From Thiofilum sp. (GTDB lineage: Bacteria > Pseudomonadota > Gammaproteobacteria > Thiotrichales > Thiotrichaceae), in NCBI RefSeq assembly GCF_016711335.1, contig NZ_JADJTF010000001.1, positions 1,674,001-1,738,000 on the forward strand: a DNA stretch of 64,000 bases, written 5' to 3'. This document shows, piece by piece, positions 9,191 to 17,730 of this stretch (position 1 is its first letter; the number at the start of each line of letters is the position of its first letter). A model generated the notes under the pieces. The model ran no database searches, was not told where the DNA came from, and worked only from the letters and a program-made list of their open reading frames with translations. A program made the translations under genes and the position numbers.

Positions 9191-9314
9191 AATAGAGCCA
9201 CTCTAGGTTATAAGACAGTTTAATAATAAGGCGAGCTAGAGAGGCACTAAAGGGTGGGTAGTACAGAGGTAGCAATTCTGTTTACGAGCTGTCAAGGGGT
9301 TTTAACCAAAAAAA

Positions 9315-9341
9315 TTAGCACTCATCATTAAAGAGTGCTAA
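9315..9341. promoter_or_regulatory. perfect CIRCE operator (HrcA site)
   Basis: TTAGCACTC at 9315-9323, nine bases, then GAGTGCTAA at 9333-9341: an exact match to the CIRCE consensus TTAGCACTC-N9-GAGTGCTAA bound by the heat-shock repressor HrcA. It ends 54 bp before the rpoH ATG and 125 bp from the start of the divergent coiled-coil gene. The arrangement predicts that HrcA represses rpoH, adding a repressor layer to sigma-32 control. Confidence 0.92.
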
Positions 9342-9395
9342 AATAGCAAAAAGTCAAGCACTAAAAATCGTTAATCTTAAGGAGATTACCCTATT

Positions 9396-10262
9396 ATGAG
9401 TCAAGCATTGATGTTACGTGGACAAACTTTACCAAGCCCTGTGGGTAGCTTGGAGAGTTATATCCATGCCATTCATGCGATTCCCGTACTCGAGGCAGAC
9501 GCAGAAAAAGAATTAGCCTCACGTCTCCGCTTATATAATGACTTAGATGCGGCACGACGTTTGGTGTTGCATAACCTACGCTTCGTGGTAAAAGTGGCGA
9601 GGGGCTATAATGGTTATGGTCTGGCATTAGGTGATTTAATCCAAGAAGGGAACATTGGGCTGATGAAAGCGGTCAAACGTTTCGATCCGGAGATTAATGT
9701 GCGCCTGATCTCGTTTGCAGTACATTGGATTCGCGCTGAAATTCATGAGTTTATTTTACGCAACTGGAAGATTGTTAAAGTTGCTACCACTAAAGCACAA
9801 CGTAAGTTGTTCTTTAATTTACGTAGTAGCAAAAATCGTCTGGGATGGCTCACTCATCAAGAGGCACAGTCTGTCGCCGATGATTTAGGGGTGAGCACGG
9901 CGGATGTATTAGAAATGGAAAAGCGCATGAGTGCGCAAGATGTGGCGTTTGATTTATCACCGGATCAAGAAGACAGTGAACAAAACTATGCACCACAACA
10001 CTACTTAGCCAGTAGTGATTATGATCCTTCTGAAGTTCTCGAAAATGAGGAGTGGGAGGATTTTACGCGTGAGCGTTTTGCGCTAGCACTCAGTGAACTC
10101 GATGAGCGTAGCCGTGACATCTTAGCGAGTCGCTGGTTAGCGGAAGAAAAGGCAACCTTGCAAGAGTTGGCTGAGCGTTATCACGTATCAGCCGAGCGTA
10201 TTCGCCAATTGGAAAATGTGGCGGTGAAGAAATTAAAACAGGCGGTTCTGTTGGAAGCATAA
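9396..10262 (+). CDS. rpoH: heat-shock sigma factor RpoH (sigma-32)
   Basis: This 288-residue sigma-70-family factor directs RNA polymerase to heat-shock promoters. Region 2 contains LHNLRFVVKVARGYNGYGL and GDLIQEGNIGLMKAVKRFDP. The RpoH box, specific to sigma-32 and involved in core binding and turnover, reads AQRKLFFNLRSSK at about residues 133-145. Region 4 ends with a helix-turn-helix (TLQELAERYHVSAERIRQLE). Length matches the family (about 284). An AAGGAG lies about 11 bp before the ATG. A perfect CIRCE sits upstream and an intrinsic terminator follows, so it is a single-gene transcript. Confidence 0.97.
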   Translation: MSQALMLRGQTLPSPVGSLESYIHAIHAIPVLEADAEKELASRLRLYNDLDAARRLVLHNLRFVVKVARGYNGYGLALGDLIQEGNIGLMKAVKRFDPEINVRLISFAVHWIRAEIHEFILRNWKIVKVATTKAQRKLFFNLRSSKNRLGWLTHQEAQSVADDLGVSTADVLEMEKRMSAQDVAFDLSPDQEDSEQNYAPQHYLASSDYDPSEVLENEEWEDFTRERFALALSELDERSRDILASRWLAEEKATLQELAERYHVSAERIRQLENVAVKKLKQAVLLEA

Positions 10263-10274
10263 AATGACTTCTAT

Positions 10275-10304
10275 AAAAAAAGCCGCGTTAAGCGGCTTTT
10301 TTTT
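10275..10304 (+). terminator. rho-independent terminator of rpoH
   Basis: AAAAAAGCCGC, a GTTA loop, then GCGGCTTTTTTTT. The stem is G+C-rich with A and T runs on both sides, so it can also end transcripts from the opposite strand, including the small minus-strand ORF just beyond it. Confidence 0.9.
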
Positions 10305-10321
10305 GGTCTATTCAAAGGCTG

Positions 10322-10426
10322 TTAATTGCCAAAGAAGACTACCGAGAAGAATGAGAACCATGACCATGCCACTAAGGCAATCACAATTGCCATGGGCAAA
10401 CCAAAACCAAAATCTAATTTAAACAT
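10322..10426 (-). CDS. 34-residue single-pass membrane ORF
   Basis: A short ORF with a good ribosome binding site (AAAAGG, 8 bases before the ATG). The product begins MFKLDFGFGLPM and continues as one strongly hydrophobic, aromatic-rich helix containing AIVIALVAWSWFSFF, ending FFGN. It ends beside the shared rpoH terminator. I know no named family. The clean start signals, the membrane-helix composition and the placement support a real small membrane protein, but a 34-codon ORF could be chance. Confidence 0.5.
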   Translation of the reverse strand: MFKLDFGFGLPMAIVIALVAWSWFSFFSVVFFGN

Positions 10427-10611
10427 AGTATTTACCTTTTCACAGATGACCTAATGTAGAGCATAATCCAATCGAGGTCTAACCGACAAGCATTAGGTTT
10501 CGTTAATATGCTCATTTATGGCTTGTCACCAAACTTTAACTTTTTTTATGTACTCATTCAGTAGGATAGGAGCCTATCAGTGCTGACACACTAGCAAACA
10601 AGGATAACGAT

Positions 10612-11199
10612 ATGGAACAAAACTTAAATCAAGCGATTTTGCGAACGGATATCAGTGGCTTGCCACTCGAATGGATTCATTTCCAAACGGCCGTAAAATT
10701 ATATTGTGCCGATCAAGTAGCCTATACCTGTGGATCGCCTCTATTAGTGATTCATGGTGGGATTAATGCGCGTACCGGCGAACAAAGTGTGCTTGAGATT
10801 AATTCTATTATCGCAACGGTGGGTAGTCAGCACGGGCTTAATAGCCAACGCTATATACCCCCTTTGAATAATTCAGCTTTGTTTAGGCGTGATAGCCATA
10901 CCTGTATGTATTGCGGCGAAACCTTTAGTGAGCGGCACTTATCCCGTGATCATATTCGCCCCCTTGTACAAGGTGGACAAGATACTTGGACGAATGTGGT
11001 GACGGCTTGCCGTGATTGTAATAGCCTTAAAGGGGGACGCACCCCTGAGCAGGCGCATATGCCCCTCTTGGCTATACCTTTTCAGCCGACTTATGCGGAA
11101 TATGTGTATCTTCAAGGTAGGCATATTTTAGCGGATCAAATGGAGTTTTTATGTGCGCATTTTCCGCGTAGCAGTCGCTTACGGGAACGCTTGCAGTAA
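10612..11199 (+). CDS. HNH endonuclease family protein
   Basis: This 195-residue protein has an HNH domain at about residues 95-140: CMYC (first zinc pair), RDHIRPLVQGG (catalytic His region), NVVTACRDCNSLKGG (Asn and second zinc pair). This set is typical of stand-alone chromosomal HNH proteins related to McrA, whose substrates are mostly unknown. AAGGA lies 8 bp before the ATG. It is monocistronic, with no methylase or phage gene beside it, so a housekeeping or DNA-repair role is as likely as defence. Confidence 0.85.
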   Translation: MEQNLNQAILRTDISGLPLEWIHFQTAVKLYCADQVAYTCGSPLLVIHGGINARTGEQSVLEINSIIATVGSQHGLNSQRYIPPLNNSALFRRDSHTCMYCGETFSERHLSRDHIRPLVQGGQDTWTNVVTACRDCNSLKGGRTPEQAHMPLLAIPFQPTYAEYVYLQGRHILADQMEFLCAHFPRSSRLRERLQ

Positions 11200-11274
11200 C
11201 TTGACTCAATAATCCTTTGACTTAAGCTCCTAAGGTATACACTTTAGGAGTGACAAGGATTAAGAGGTATTAGG

Positions 11275-11802
11275 ATGATAGTCCCCATATGCTGCCAGCG
11301 AGTATTGCTCATCGCTACCTTGAGTTTGCTATGCACCGCTTGCCAAGAACAAGCTGATGCAACTTTGACTCCTAAAGTCGAAATCAAACCCACCCCTAAT
11401 ACTCAATTGACCGAATTAGCCCTGCCCCCGATGGATTCAAAGCCCTATATTACGGATCAATATCAACTACCTACGGGGCTAGTAGTGCAGCTATGGCAAG
11501 AACAGGGTCAGTGTCAACTCCAAATAGGGCAACACGCTAAACAAGTATTAGCACTACAAGCCCCCTGTCGCTTTATGCGTTCTCCAGCCACTGATAAGGT
11601 ACAAGTCTTCAAAGCAGATCGTGTAATACGAGTGGTAGCCCTAGTAGGGGACGTTATAAATAAGGATTGTGGCAATGCAGTACGCGCTCTAATCGTGCGC
11701 GGTAATAGTGTGCATTTAGCCGATAAAACCCTTAAACAAGGCTCGTATTGTGTGAGTCGAGGGTTAGAAAACGCGCATTACGTACAGTTTTTGAAGCCTT
11801 AA
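11275..11802 (+). CDS. putative lipoprotein of unknown function
   Basis: A 175-residue protein with an N-terminal signal sequence ending LSLLCTACQE; the cysteine at residue 23 fits a lipoprotein processing site, although Cys at -3 is unusual. Four further cysteines in the mature part (QCQL, CRFM, DCGN, YCVS) could form two disulfides in the periplasm. I do not recognise a domain. A GAGG lies 8 bp before the ATG. It is convergent with the SPOR-domain gene, with only 4 bp between the stops. Confidence 0.6.
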   Translation: MIVPICCQRVLLIATLSLLCTACQEQADATLTPKVEIKPTPNTQLTELALPPMDSKPYITDQYQLPTGLVVQLWQEQGQCQLQIGQHAKQVLALQAPCRFMRSPATDKVQVFKADRVIRVVALVGDVINKDCGNAVRALIVRGNSVHLADKTLKQGSYCVSRGLENAHYVQFLKP

Positions 11803-11806
11803 GCTT

Positions 11807-12532
11807 TTAGTAACTCGGTTGGCGCATTAACACGAAACTTTTACTCAATAATTTGGGATAGCGGCGGCGAATCTGATCACGTACTGCACGGGCGCTATTT
11901 AAATTAGCATAACGTCCTACTCGTACTCTAAATAATATGCCAGCCTTATCTTCTATTTGGTAAATATAAACTAAATAACCATCTTGCTCTAAGGAGCGCC
12001 TAATACTGTAAGCCGTTTTTGAATAATAGCCGGCATAGACTTGTACGGTGTAATAACCTTTAGCTAAATTGGCTGGAAACTCAGCAGGTGGATTAGTGAC
12101 TCGCACTGGAGCAGAGCGGGTGCTGCGTCTATATTCTAAGCTTTGGGTTTGTGGCGTCTCTTGTATGGCTTGGGTAGCGGCGGCAACAGGTTCTTGAGTC
12201 ATCAGGGAGGTGCTATTGGAGTCGTTACTGTCTTGATACACCGCATTATCATCATTGGGTGGAACCCATTCATCGGTTAAAAGTTCACCCTCTGGGGCAG
12301 CTACCGAGGCATTAACCCCTTGATTAGTCGTATTAGCAGGCACTTTGGGCAGACTGATACTAGGTAGTCTCTCAGTAATCTGGCTCATACTGGGGAGTTT
12401 ATCCATGCCGGGGATCATGTTTTTTTTGTATAGCAGAATTAAACCCACCACGATAATAACAAAGATGAGTACGTGCGATAAACGAAGTCCCCCCCCTCTG
12501 GGGCGTTGAGTACTTGGCGCAGGCTGAGACAT
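11807..12532 (-). CDS. SPOR-domain membrane protein
   Basis: A 241-residue bitopic protein: a basic N-terminus, one membrane helix at about residues 19-37 (SHVLIFVIIVVGLILLY), a low-complexity linker to about 150 and a C-terminal SPOR domain (about 155-235, YYTVQVYAGYYSKTAYSIRR...GILFRVRVGRYANLNSARAV). SPOR domains bind denuded peptidoglycan glycans at division sites, so septal localisation is likely. The layout resembles FtsN or DedD, but no defining extra feature is visible and no argS or folC neighbour supports a specific name. Confidence 0.85.
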   Translation of the reverse strand: MSQPAPSTQRPRGGGLRLSHVLIFVIIVVGLILLYKKNMIPGMDKLPSMSQITERLPSISLPKVPANTTNQGVNASVAAPEGELLTDEWVPPNDDNAVYQDSNDSNSTSLMTQEPVAAATQAIQETPQTQSLEYRRSTRSAPVRVTNPPAEFPANLAKGYYTVQVYAGYYSKTAYSIRRSLEQDGYLVYIYQIEDKAGILFRVRVGRYANLNSARAVRDQIRRRYPKLLSKSFVLMRQPSY

Positions 12533-12655
12533 ATGAAACCCATGTTAGTTTTCCCTAACTATAGACAAGTTCTAATACTTTCCCAAGTAAAACTCATTAA
12601 TGCCTAAAGTCTGCTTATAAAATGTACTCTAACCATGGTGCGCTGCAATAGTATA

Positions 12656-12696
12656 AGCACTTTTTTAGTGCAAAATGGATGCACTATTTAAGTACT
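12656..12696 (+). promoter_or_regulatory. two NtrC-like enhancer sites
   Basis: GCAC-N7-GTGC occurs at 12657-12671, and GCAC-N7-GTAC (one mismatch) at 12681-12695, a 24-bp repeat distance. Both fit the NtrC half-site arrangement TGCACCA-N3-TGGTGCA. They lie about 90 and 65 bp upstream of the start point predicted from the sigma-54 element, the usual enhancer position, and imply nitrogen-limitation control of glnK-amtB. Confidence 0.7.
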
Positions 12697-12725
12697 TTTC
12701 TATTAATAGCGCCTCTATAAGGGTT

Positions 12726-12741
12726 TGGCATATCAATTGCA
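12726..12741 (+). promoter_or_regulatory. sigma-54 (RpoN) promoter of glnK-amtB
   Basis: TGGCATATCAATTGCA matches the -24/-12 consensus TGGCACR-N4-TTGCW with a single mismatch and exact spacing (GG at 12727-12728, GC at 12739-12740). Transcription is expected to begin near 12752, about 53 bp before the glnK start codon. Confidence 0.88.
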
Positions 12742-12804
12742 AAGTATTTCCTAACCGGACACTTTTAGAGTCCATTCCACAGACGGTTATGGAGTACACA
12801 TTAA

Positions 12805-13143
12805 ATGAAAATGATCACTGCCATTATTAAACCCTTTAAGCTCGATGATGTGCGCGATGCCTTGGGTGAAATTGGGATTAAGGGAATAACAGTTACAGAG
12901 GTCAAAGGATTTGGTCGCCAGAAAGGACATACTGAGTTATATCGTGGTGCTGAGTATGTTGTTGATTTTTTGCCTAAAATTAAATTAGAAGCAGCGGTGG
13001 ATGATGCAGTGGTTGATCAGGTGATTGAAGTAATCACTAATTCAGCTAATACCGGAAAAATTGGTGACGGCAAAATTTTCGTATCCCCTATTGAACAAGC
13101 TATTCGGATTCGCACTAGCGAACGCGGCGTGGATGCACTCTAA
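12805..13143 (+). CDS. glnK: nitrogen regulatory protein P-II (GlnK)
   Basis: At 112 residues this is the standard P-II length. It has the uridylylation tyrosine Y51 in the T-loop (ELYRGAEYVVDFLPK), the second signature TGKIGDGKIFVSP near residues 83-95, and begins MKMITAIIKPFKLDDVR. Trimeric P-II proteins sense 2-oxoglutarate, ATP and ADP. GlnK blocks the ammonium channel AmtB when nitrogen is sufficient. It is the first gene of a two-gene operon with amtB 13 bp downstream and a sigma-54/NtrC promoter upstream, which is why I call it GlnK and not GlnB. Confidence 0.95.
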   Translation: MKMITAIIKPFKLDDVRDALGEIGIKGITVTEVKGFGRQKGHTELYRGAEYVVDFLPKIKLEAAVDDAVVDQVIEVITNSANTGKIGDGKIFVSPIEQAIRIRTSERGVDAL

Positions 13144-13156
13144 GGAGCATTGAAAT

Positions 13157-14518
13157 ATGAAGTATTTACGGTTAATGAGTTTAATGACTTTATTGGGGGC
13201 ATCGAGTTTAGCACTAGCAGATACTCCTGTGCCGGATAAAGGCGATACCACTTGGATGATGATTTCTACCATTCTGGTTATTTTGATGATTTTACCCGGT
13301 TTGGCTTTATTTTATGGCGGTTTAGTACGCGCTAAAAATATGTTGTCAGTACTGAGCCAAGTGTTTGCTATTTTTTGCGTGATTGCCATTTTATGGGTGG
13401 TTTATGGTTATAGCCTAGCCTTCACCGATGGCGGAGCGCTCAATAGCTTTATAGGTGGTTTTGACAAACTGTTCCTTAAGGGCGTTGATACTGCTGCGGT
13501 GGTTGAAACCTTCTCCAAAGGTGTAGTCATTCCTGAAATGGTATTTATGGTATTCCAATTAACCTTTGCGGGGATTACGGCTGCTTTGATCGTGGGTGGA
13601 TTTGCCGAGCGCATTAAGTTTTCAGCCTTAATTGTCTTCAGTGCTTTATGGTTCACTTTCTCTTATTTACCCATGGCTCATATGGTGTGGTTCTGGGGTG
13701 GTCCTTCAGCACCTACTGCGCCAGCAGGTTTTTTATTTAGTCACGGTGCTCTCGATTTTGCAGGTGGTACAGTCGTCCATATTAATGCAGCGATTGCCGC
13801 TTTAGTGGGTGCAATGGTGATTGGTAAGCGGATTGGTTATGGTAAAGAAGCGATGGCTCCTCATAATTTAGCCTTAACTATGATCGGTGGTTCGTTACTC
13901 TGGGTCGGTTGGTTCGGCTTTAATGCGGGCTCTAATTTGGAAGCCACAGGAACAGCAGTCTTAGCCATGGTCAATACAGTAGTAGCAACGGCAGCGGCGG
14001 CTTTAGCGTGGATGTTCGTTGAGTGGATGATTCGTGGTAAGCCTTCTATGCTGGGTATTGTATCAGGTGCAGTGTCAGGTCTGGTTGCAGTGACTCCGGC
14101 GGCGGGTTTCTCTGGCCCTATGGGTGCGATTATTTTAGGCGCAGTGGCAGGTGCGGCGTGTCTATGGGGTGTGACCGTAATGAAACGTTGGATTGGTTAC
14201 GATGATTCACTCGACGTATTCGGTGTACACGGTATTGGTGGGGTAATCGGTGCGCTAGGCACTGCGGTGGTGGCTAGCCCAGCGTTAGGTGGTTCTGGTG
14301 TATTTGATTACACTGCCAATGCCGTTGCCGAATATAATATGGTGGCACAATTTATCAGCCAAGCTTGGGGTGTAGTCACTGCGATTATATGGTCAGGTGT
14401 AGTGAGCTTTGTATTATTTAAATTGATTGATGTCACTATGGGATTACGTGTCAATAGTGAAGAAGAACGTGAAGGTTTAGACACAGTAACTCACGGTGAA
14501 CGCGCTTATAATCTATAA
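13157..14518 (+). CDS. amtB: ammonium transporter AmtB
   Basis: A 453-residue Amt/Rh channel with a cleavable signal peptide (about residues 1-21, ending ASSLALA), then eleven predicted membrane helices. The pore histidines are in FAGGTVVHINAA and GVHGIGG, and PMAHMVWFWGG carries the entry-site aromatic region. The protein conducts ammonium or ammonia across the inner membrane and is gated by GlnK, encoded immediately upstream. A GGAG lies 9 bp before the ATG. A terminator follows the gene. Confidence 0.97.
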   Translation: MKYLRLMSLMTLLGASSLALADTPVPDKGDTTWMMISTILVILMILPGLALFYGGLVRAKNMLSVLSQVFAIFCVIAILWVVYGYSLAFTDGGALNSFIGGFDKLFLKGVDTAAVVETFSKGVVIPEMVFMVFQLTFAGITAALIVGGFAERIKFSALIVFSALWFTFSYLPMAHMVWFWGGPSAPTAPAGFLFSHGALDFAGGTVVHINAAIAALVGAMVIGKRIGYGKEAMAPHNLALTMIGGSLLWVGWFGFNAGSNLEATGTAVLAMVNTVVATAAAALAWMFVEWMIRGKPSMLGIVSGAVSGLVAVTPAAGFSGPMGAIILGAVAGAACLWGVTVMKRWIGYDDSLDVFGVHGIGGVIGALGTAVVASPALGGSGVFDYTANAVAEYNMVAQFISQAWGVVTAIIWSGVVSFVLFKLIDVTMGLRVNSEEEREGLDTVTHGERAYNL

Positions 14519-14557
14519 CTCTATTCTTCACTCCCAAGGTATCGCAATGATACTGCT

Positions 14558-14582
14558 AAAGGCTGGTTGATCCAGCCTTTTG
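14558..14582 (+). terminator. terminator after amtB
   Basis: AAAGGCTGG at 14558-14566, loop TTGAT, CCAGCCTTT at 14572-14580 then TG: a 9-bp perfect stem with flanking A and T. It lies between convergent amtB and hsdR and may serve both strands. Confidence 0.8.
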
Positions 14583-14602
14583 TATAAGCGAGAAAAAAGT
14601 CG

Positions 14603-17600
14603 TTAAACCGTCCCACCCACACCTTTAAATTTCTCCACAAAGGCTGCTATTTTTTGAAAAACACTTTGTTTTTTCGTTAAATAGTGCGGATTAAGCGGAC
14701 TCATCTTTGGAAGAACCGCATTGAGTTCTGTACCATTTTCACTGGCATATTCTCGTTTTAACGATACCGTGATATAACGTTTGGCTGCTTCCACATTCAG
14801 GTTTTCCGAACTAATCAACTCATCTGCCTCACGCTGTTGTTCTGCCTGAGCAAAGGTAAAAAAAGCTTCAATAATACTAGGTTTGTCGAGAATGCTGTCC
14901 AAGTTAGTTTGATTAATAAAATCAACCAGCAAACTTTCTTTGGCACGATTACCAAGACTGGCACGAATTAAACGGCGCACTTCTTCGACCAATGCCACCT
15001 TATCTTTTATTTTTTTGTTGTGTTCAAAAACTAACTCAAGAATATAATCCAGATTAATCTCTTGCGACTTAAGTAAATCCACCTCAAAAACCACATCATC
15101 CCAATCAAGGGTAGATGCTTCTTTTTCTTTGGTAGATTTTTCCCGTCGTAGCCAGTCACGAATATCGTTATAAGTTGAGCGGTAATCTTGAATAGTTCGC
15201 TCACTTGGAATCGTAACCGCCTGCATCGCAGTTAAGTCAGCATCGTTTAAGTAATACTTAGCCTTAAATGCTTCGACATTAGCAGGGTCGGTCATATCCA
15301 CATTCTGCAAAGCTTTTAAGCCTGCAAATTCATCATAGTTTTGCAAGACATTCTCGACACGTAAATATTCACCAAATAATTTAGCAAAATCTTTTTTATC
15401 TTTTTCTTTAACAATATCATCAGGGTTTGGAAAGCGTTGTTGTAATTCTTCTACCACATCCATAAAACCACGACGAGCTTCACCAGTTACACTATCAGTG
15501 AAGCCTTCCATGTATTCTTTATAGCTTTTTTCCAGCACCACATTTTTGGTATTCTCATCACCAAAACAGGTAATGGCTTCCTCAGTAGCTTCCTTTAGAT
15601 CACGGAAAGTAACGATATTACCAAATGTTTTAGTCGCATCATAAATACGGTTAGTACGTGAGTAGGCTTGTATCAAACCGTGGTAACGCAATTTTTTATC
15701 CACGAATAGGGTATTTAATGTAGGCGCATCAAAGCCTGTCAAAAACATACCCACTACAATGATCAAATCAACCTCTTGGTTTTTTACTCGTTTTGCCAAA
15801 TCACGGTAATAATTTTGAAATGCCTTGCTATCAACACCGTAATTGGTTTTAAAGAGTGCATTATAATCAGCAATGGCTGAGCTTAAGAACTCCTTCGCAC
15901 TACTATCCATCGCGCTAAGCTCAAAGCTTTCATCTACAATATCGCCTACCGCGTCTTGTTCTTCATTGGCAGCAAAAGAAAAGATAGTCGCAATCTTAAG
16001 TGGCTTATAACTATCTTTCTGTAAATGCTTAAAGGCTTCATAATATGACTTAGCTGCATCTACACTACTTACCGCAAACATAGCGTTAAAGCCCTTGCCG
16101 TTAGCCTGTAAGCGGTGAGTTTTTTGCTTAAAATTATTCAGAATATATTGTGCGATTTCCCGAATACGCTCAGGATGCAATAAGGCGTGTTTGTTTTCTG
16201 CTGCGGTAAGCTTTTTCTCGTCTTGTTCCGTTTCAATTGCCTTAAACTTTGGACGGACATCATTATAATCCACTTTAAACTTTAATACTTTCTCATCACG
16301 AATGGCATCAGTAATCACATAAGAATGCAAGTTATACCCAAACACCGATTCAGTGGTTTCTGCACCTAATGCGTTTTTCCCAAAAATCGGTGTGCCTGTA
16401 AATCCAAACTGATAAAACTTTTTAAATTTTTTCTTTAAGTTTTTTTGAGCCTCACCGAATTGCGAGCGGTGCGCTTCATCAAAAATAAATACGACTTGCT
16501 TAGTATAAATAGGCAAGTCGTTTTCATTTTTCATCAAGTTATTCAGTTTTTGAATGGTAGTGACGATGATTTTATTATCGTCTTTATCAAGATTACGTTT
16601 TAGTCCTGCGGTACTCTCTGAGCCATTGACACTATCGGGTGAAAAGCGTTGATACTCCTTCATGGTTTGATAATCGAGGTCTTTACGATCCACCACAAAA
16701 AATACTTTATCAATAAACTCTAACTCAGTCGCTAAACGTGCTGCCTTAAAACTGGTGAGGGTTTTTCCTGAACCTGTTGTGTGCCAAATATAACCACCGC
16801 CCTTAGTAGTGCTCCAGTTTTTTGTCTGATAGGCGCTATTGATTTTGCACAAAATACGCTCAGTCGCAGCAATCTGATAAGGGCGCATAATTAACAAGGT
16901 ATCGCTGACATCAAATACTGAATAGTTTATCAGTACATTCAACAAGGTATTTTGTTGGAAAAAGGTAGTAGTAAAGTCTTTTAAATCCTTTATCAGGGTA
17001 TTGTCCGATCTTGCCCAATTCATGGTGAAATCGAAACTGTTTTTATCACGCTTAGTCGTATTGGAAAAATAACGGGTGTCCGTGCCGTTTGAAATCACAA
17101 AAAGCTGCAAATACTTAAACAACGAGTGTTCAGCATTGAAACTTTCCTTGCTGTAACGATGAACTTGGTTAAAGGCTTCACGGATGGCTACGCCCCGTTT
17201 TTTTAGCTCAACTTGCACTAATGGCAAGCCATTCACCAAAATAGTAACATCATAGCGATTAATCTGTGTACCTTTTTGCTCAAACTGTCTAATCACTTGT
17301 AATTTATTACGGGCAATAGTTTTTTTATCTAAAAGGTAAATATTTTGTATATGCCCATCATCAAAAACAAAATCATAAATGTAGTCATTATGAATTTTGC
17401 GGGTTTTGTCGATGCTATTATCACTAGGCTTGTCTAAGTATTCCTCAACAAAGCGTTGCCATTCGCTATCTGAAAACTGCACATCATTGAGGGTTTGCAA
17501 CTGTACTCGCACATTAGCCAGCATTTTTTCGTGGGTATTGAGATCACGCAGATACTCATAACCTTGGCTTTCCAAATTTTCGATAAATTCACGCTCTAAG

Positions 17601-17701
17601 TCATATTCGCTTTGATAGCCTTCATTGACCTGTGAACACTTGGTGTACTTATCTAGCACGATGAAGCTATTCGACTCTACGATGGTTTTATATTCTTTCA
17701 T
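14603..17701 (-). CDS. hsdR: type IC restriction subunit HsdR
   Basis: At 1032 residues this is close to EcoR124I HsdR (about 1038). The nuclease motif D151...E165-x-K167 (DVTILVNGLPLVQVELKK), the Walker A TTGSGKT with K313 and the DEAH box at 408-411 fall at the residue numbers I recall for EcoR124I, placing it in the type IC family. It translocates and cuts unmodified DNA when assembled with HsdM and HsdS. It is the last gene of the locus, 29 bp after prrC, an order shared with the E. coli prr locus (M, S, PrrC, R). The frame is intact, so the enzyme should be functional. Confidence 0.95.
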   Translation of the reverse strand: MKEYKTIVESNSFIVLDKYTKCSQVNEGYQSEYDLEREFIENLESQGYEYLRDLNTHEKMLANVRVQLQTLNDVQFSDSEWQRFVEEYLDKPSDNSIDKTRKIHNDYIYDFVFDDGHIQNIYLLDKKTIARNKLQVIRQFEQKGTQINRYDVTILVNGLPLVQVELKKRGVAIREAFNQVHRYSKESFNAEHSLFKYLQLFVISNGTDTRYFSNTTKRDKNSFDFTMNWARSDNTLIKDLKDFTTTFFQQNTLLNVLINYSVFDVSDTLLIMRPYQIAATERILCKINSAYQTKNWSTTKGGGYIWHTTGSGKTLTSFKAARLATELEFIDKVFFVVDRKDLDYQTMKEYQRFSPDSVNGSESTAGLKRNLDKDDNKIIVTTIQKLNNLMKNENDLPIYTKQVVFIFDEAHRSQFGEAQKNLKKKFKKFYQFGFTGTPIFGKNALGAETTESVFGYNLHSYVITDAIRDEKVLKFKVDYNDVRPKFKAIETEQDEKKLTAAENKHALLHPERIREIAQYILNNFKQKTHRLQANGKGFNAMFAVSSVDAAKSYYEAFKHLQKDSYKPLKIATIFSFAANEEQDAVGDIVDESFELSAMDSSAKEFLSSAIADYNALFKTNYGVDSKAFQNYYRDLAKRVKNQEVDLIIVVGMFLTGFDAPTLNTLFVDKKLRYHGLIQAYSRTNRIYDATKTFGNIVTFRDLKEATEEAITCFGDENTKNVVLEKSYKEYMEGFTDSVTGEARRGFMDVVEELQQRFPNPDDIVKEKDKKDFAKLFGEYLRVENVLQNYDEFAGLKALQNVDMTDPANVEAFKAKYYLNDADLTAMQAVTIPSERTIQDYRSTYNDIRDWLRREKSTKEKEASTLDWDDVVFEVDLLKSQEINLDYILELVFEHNKKIKDKVALVEEVRRLIRASLGNRAKESLLVDFINQTNLDSILDKPSIIEAFFTFAQAEQQREADELISSENLNVEAAKRYITVSLKREYASENGTELNAVLPKMSPLNPHYLTKKQSVFQKIAAFVEKFKGVGGTV

Positions 17702-17730
17702 TTACTCATCCTCGAATAATACTTTTTCAT

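Noticed and set aside
9230..9314. Sigma-70 promoter boxes for rpoH
   Set aside because: CTGTCA- and TTAACC-like elements exist but spacing and match are too weak to claim.
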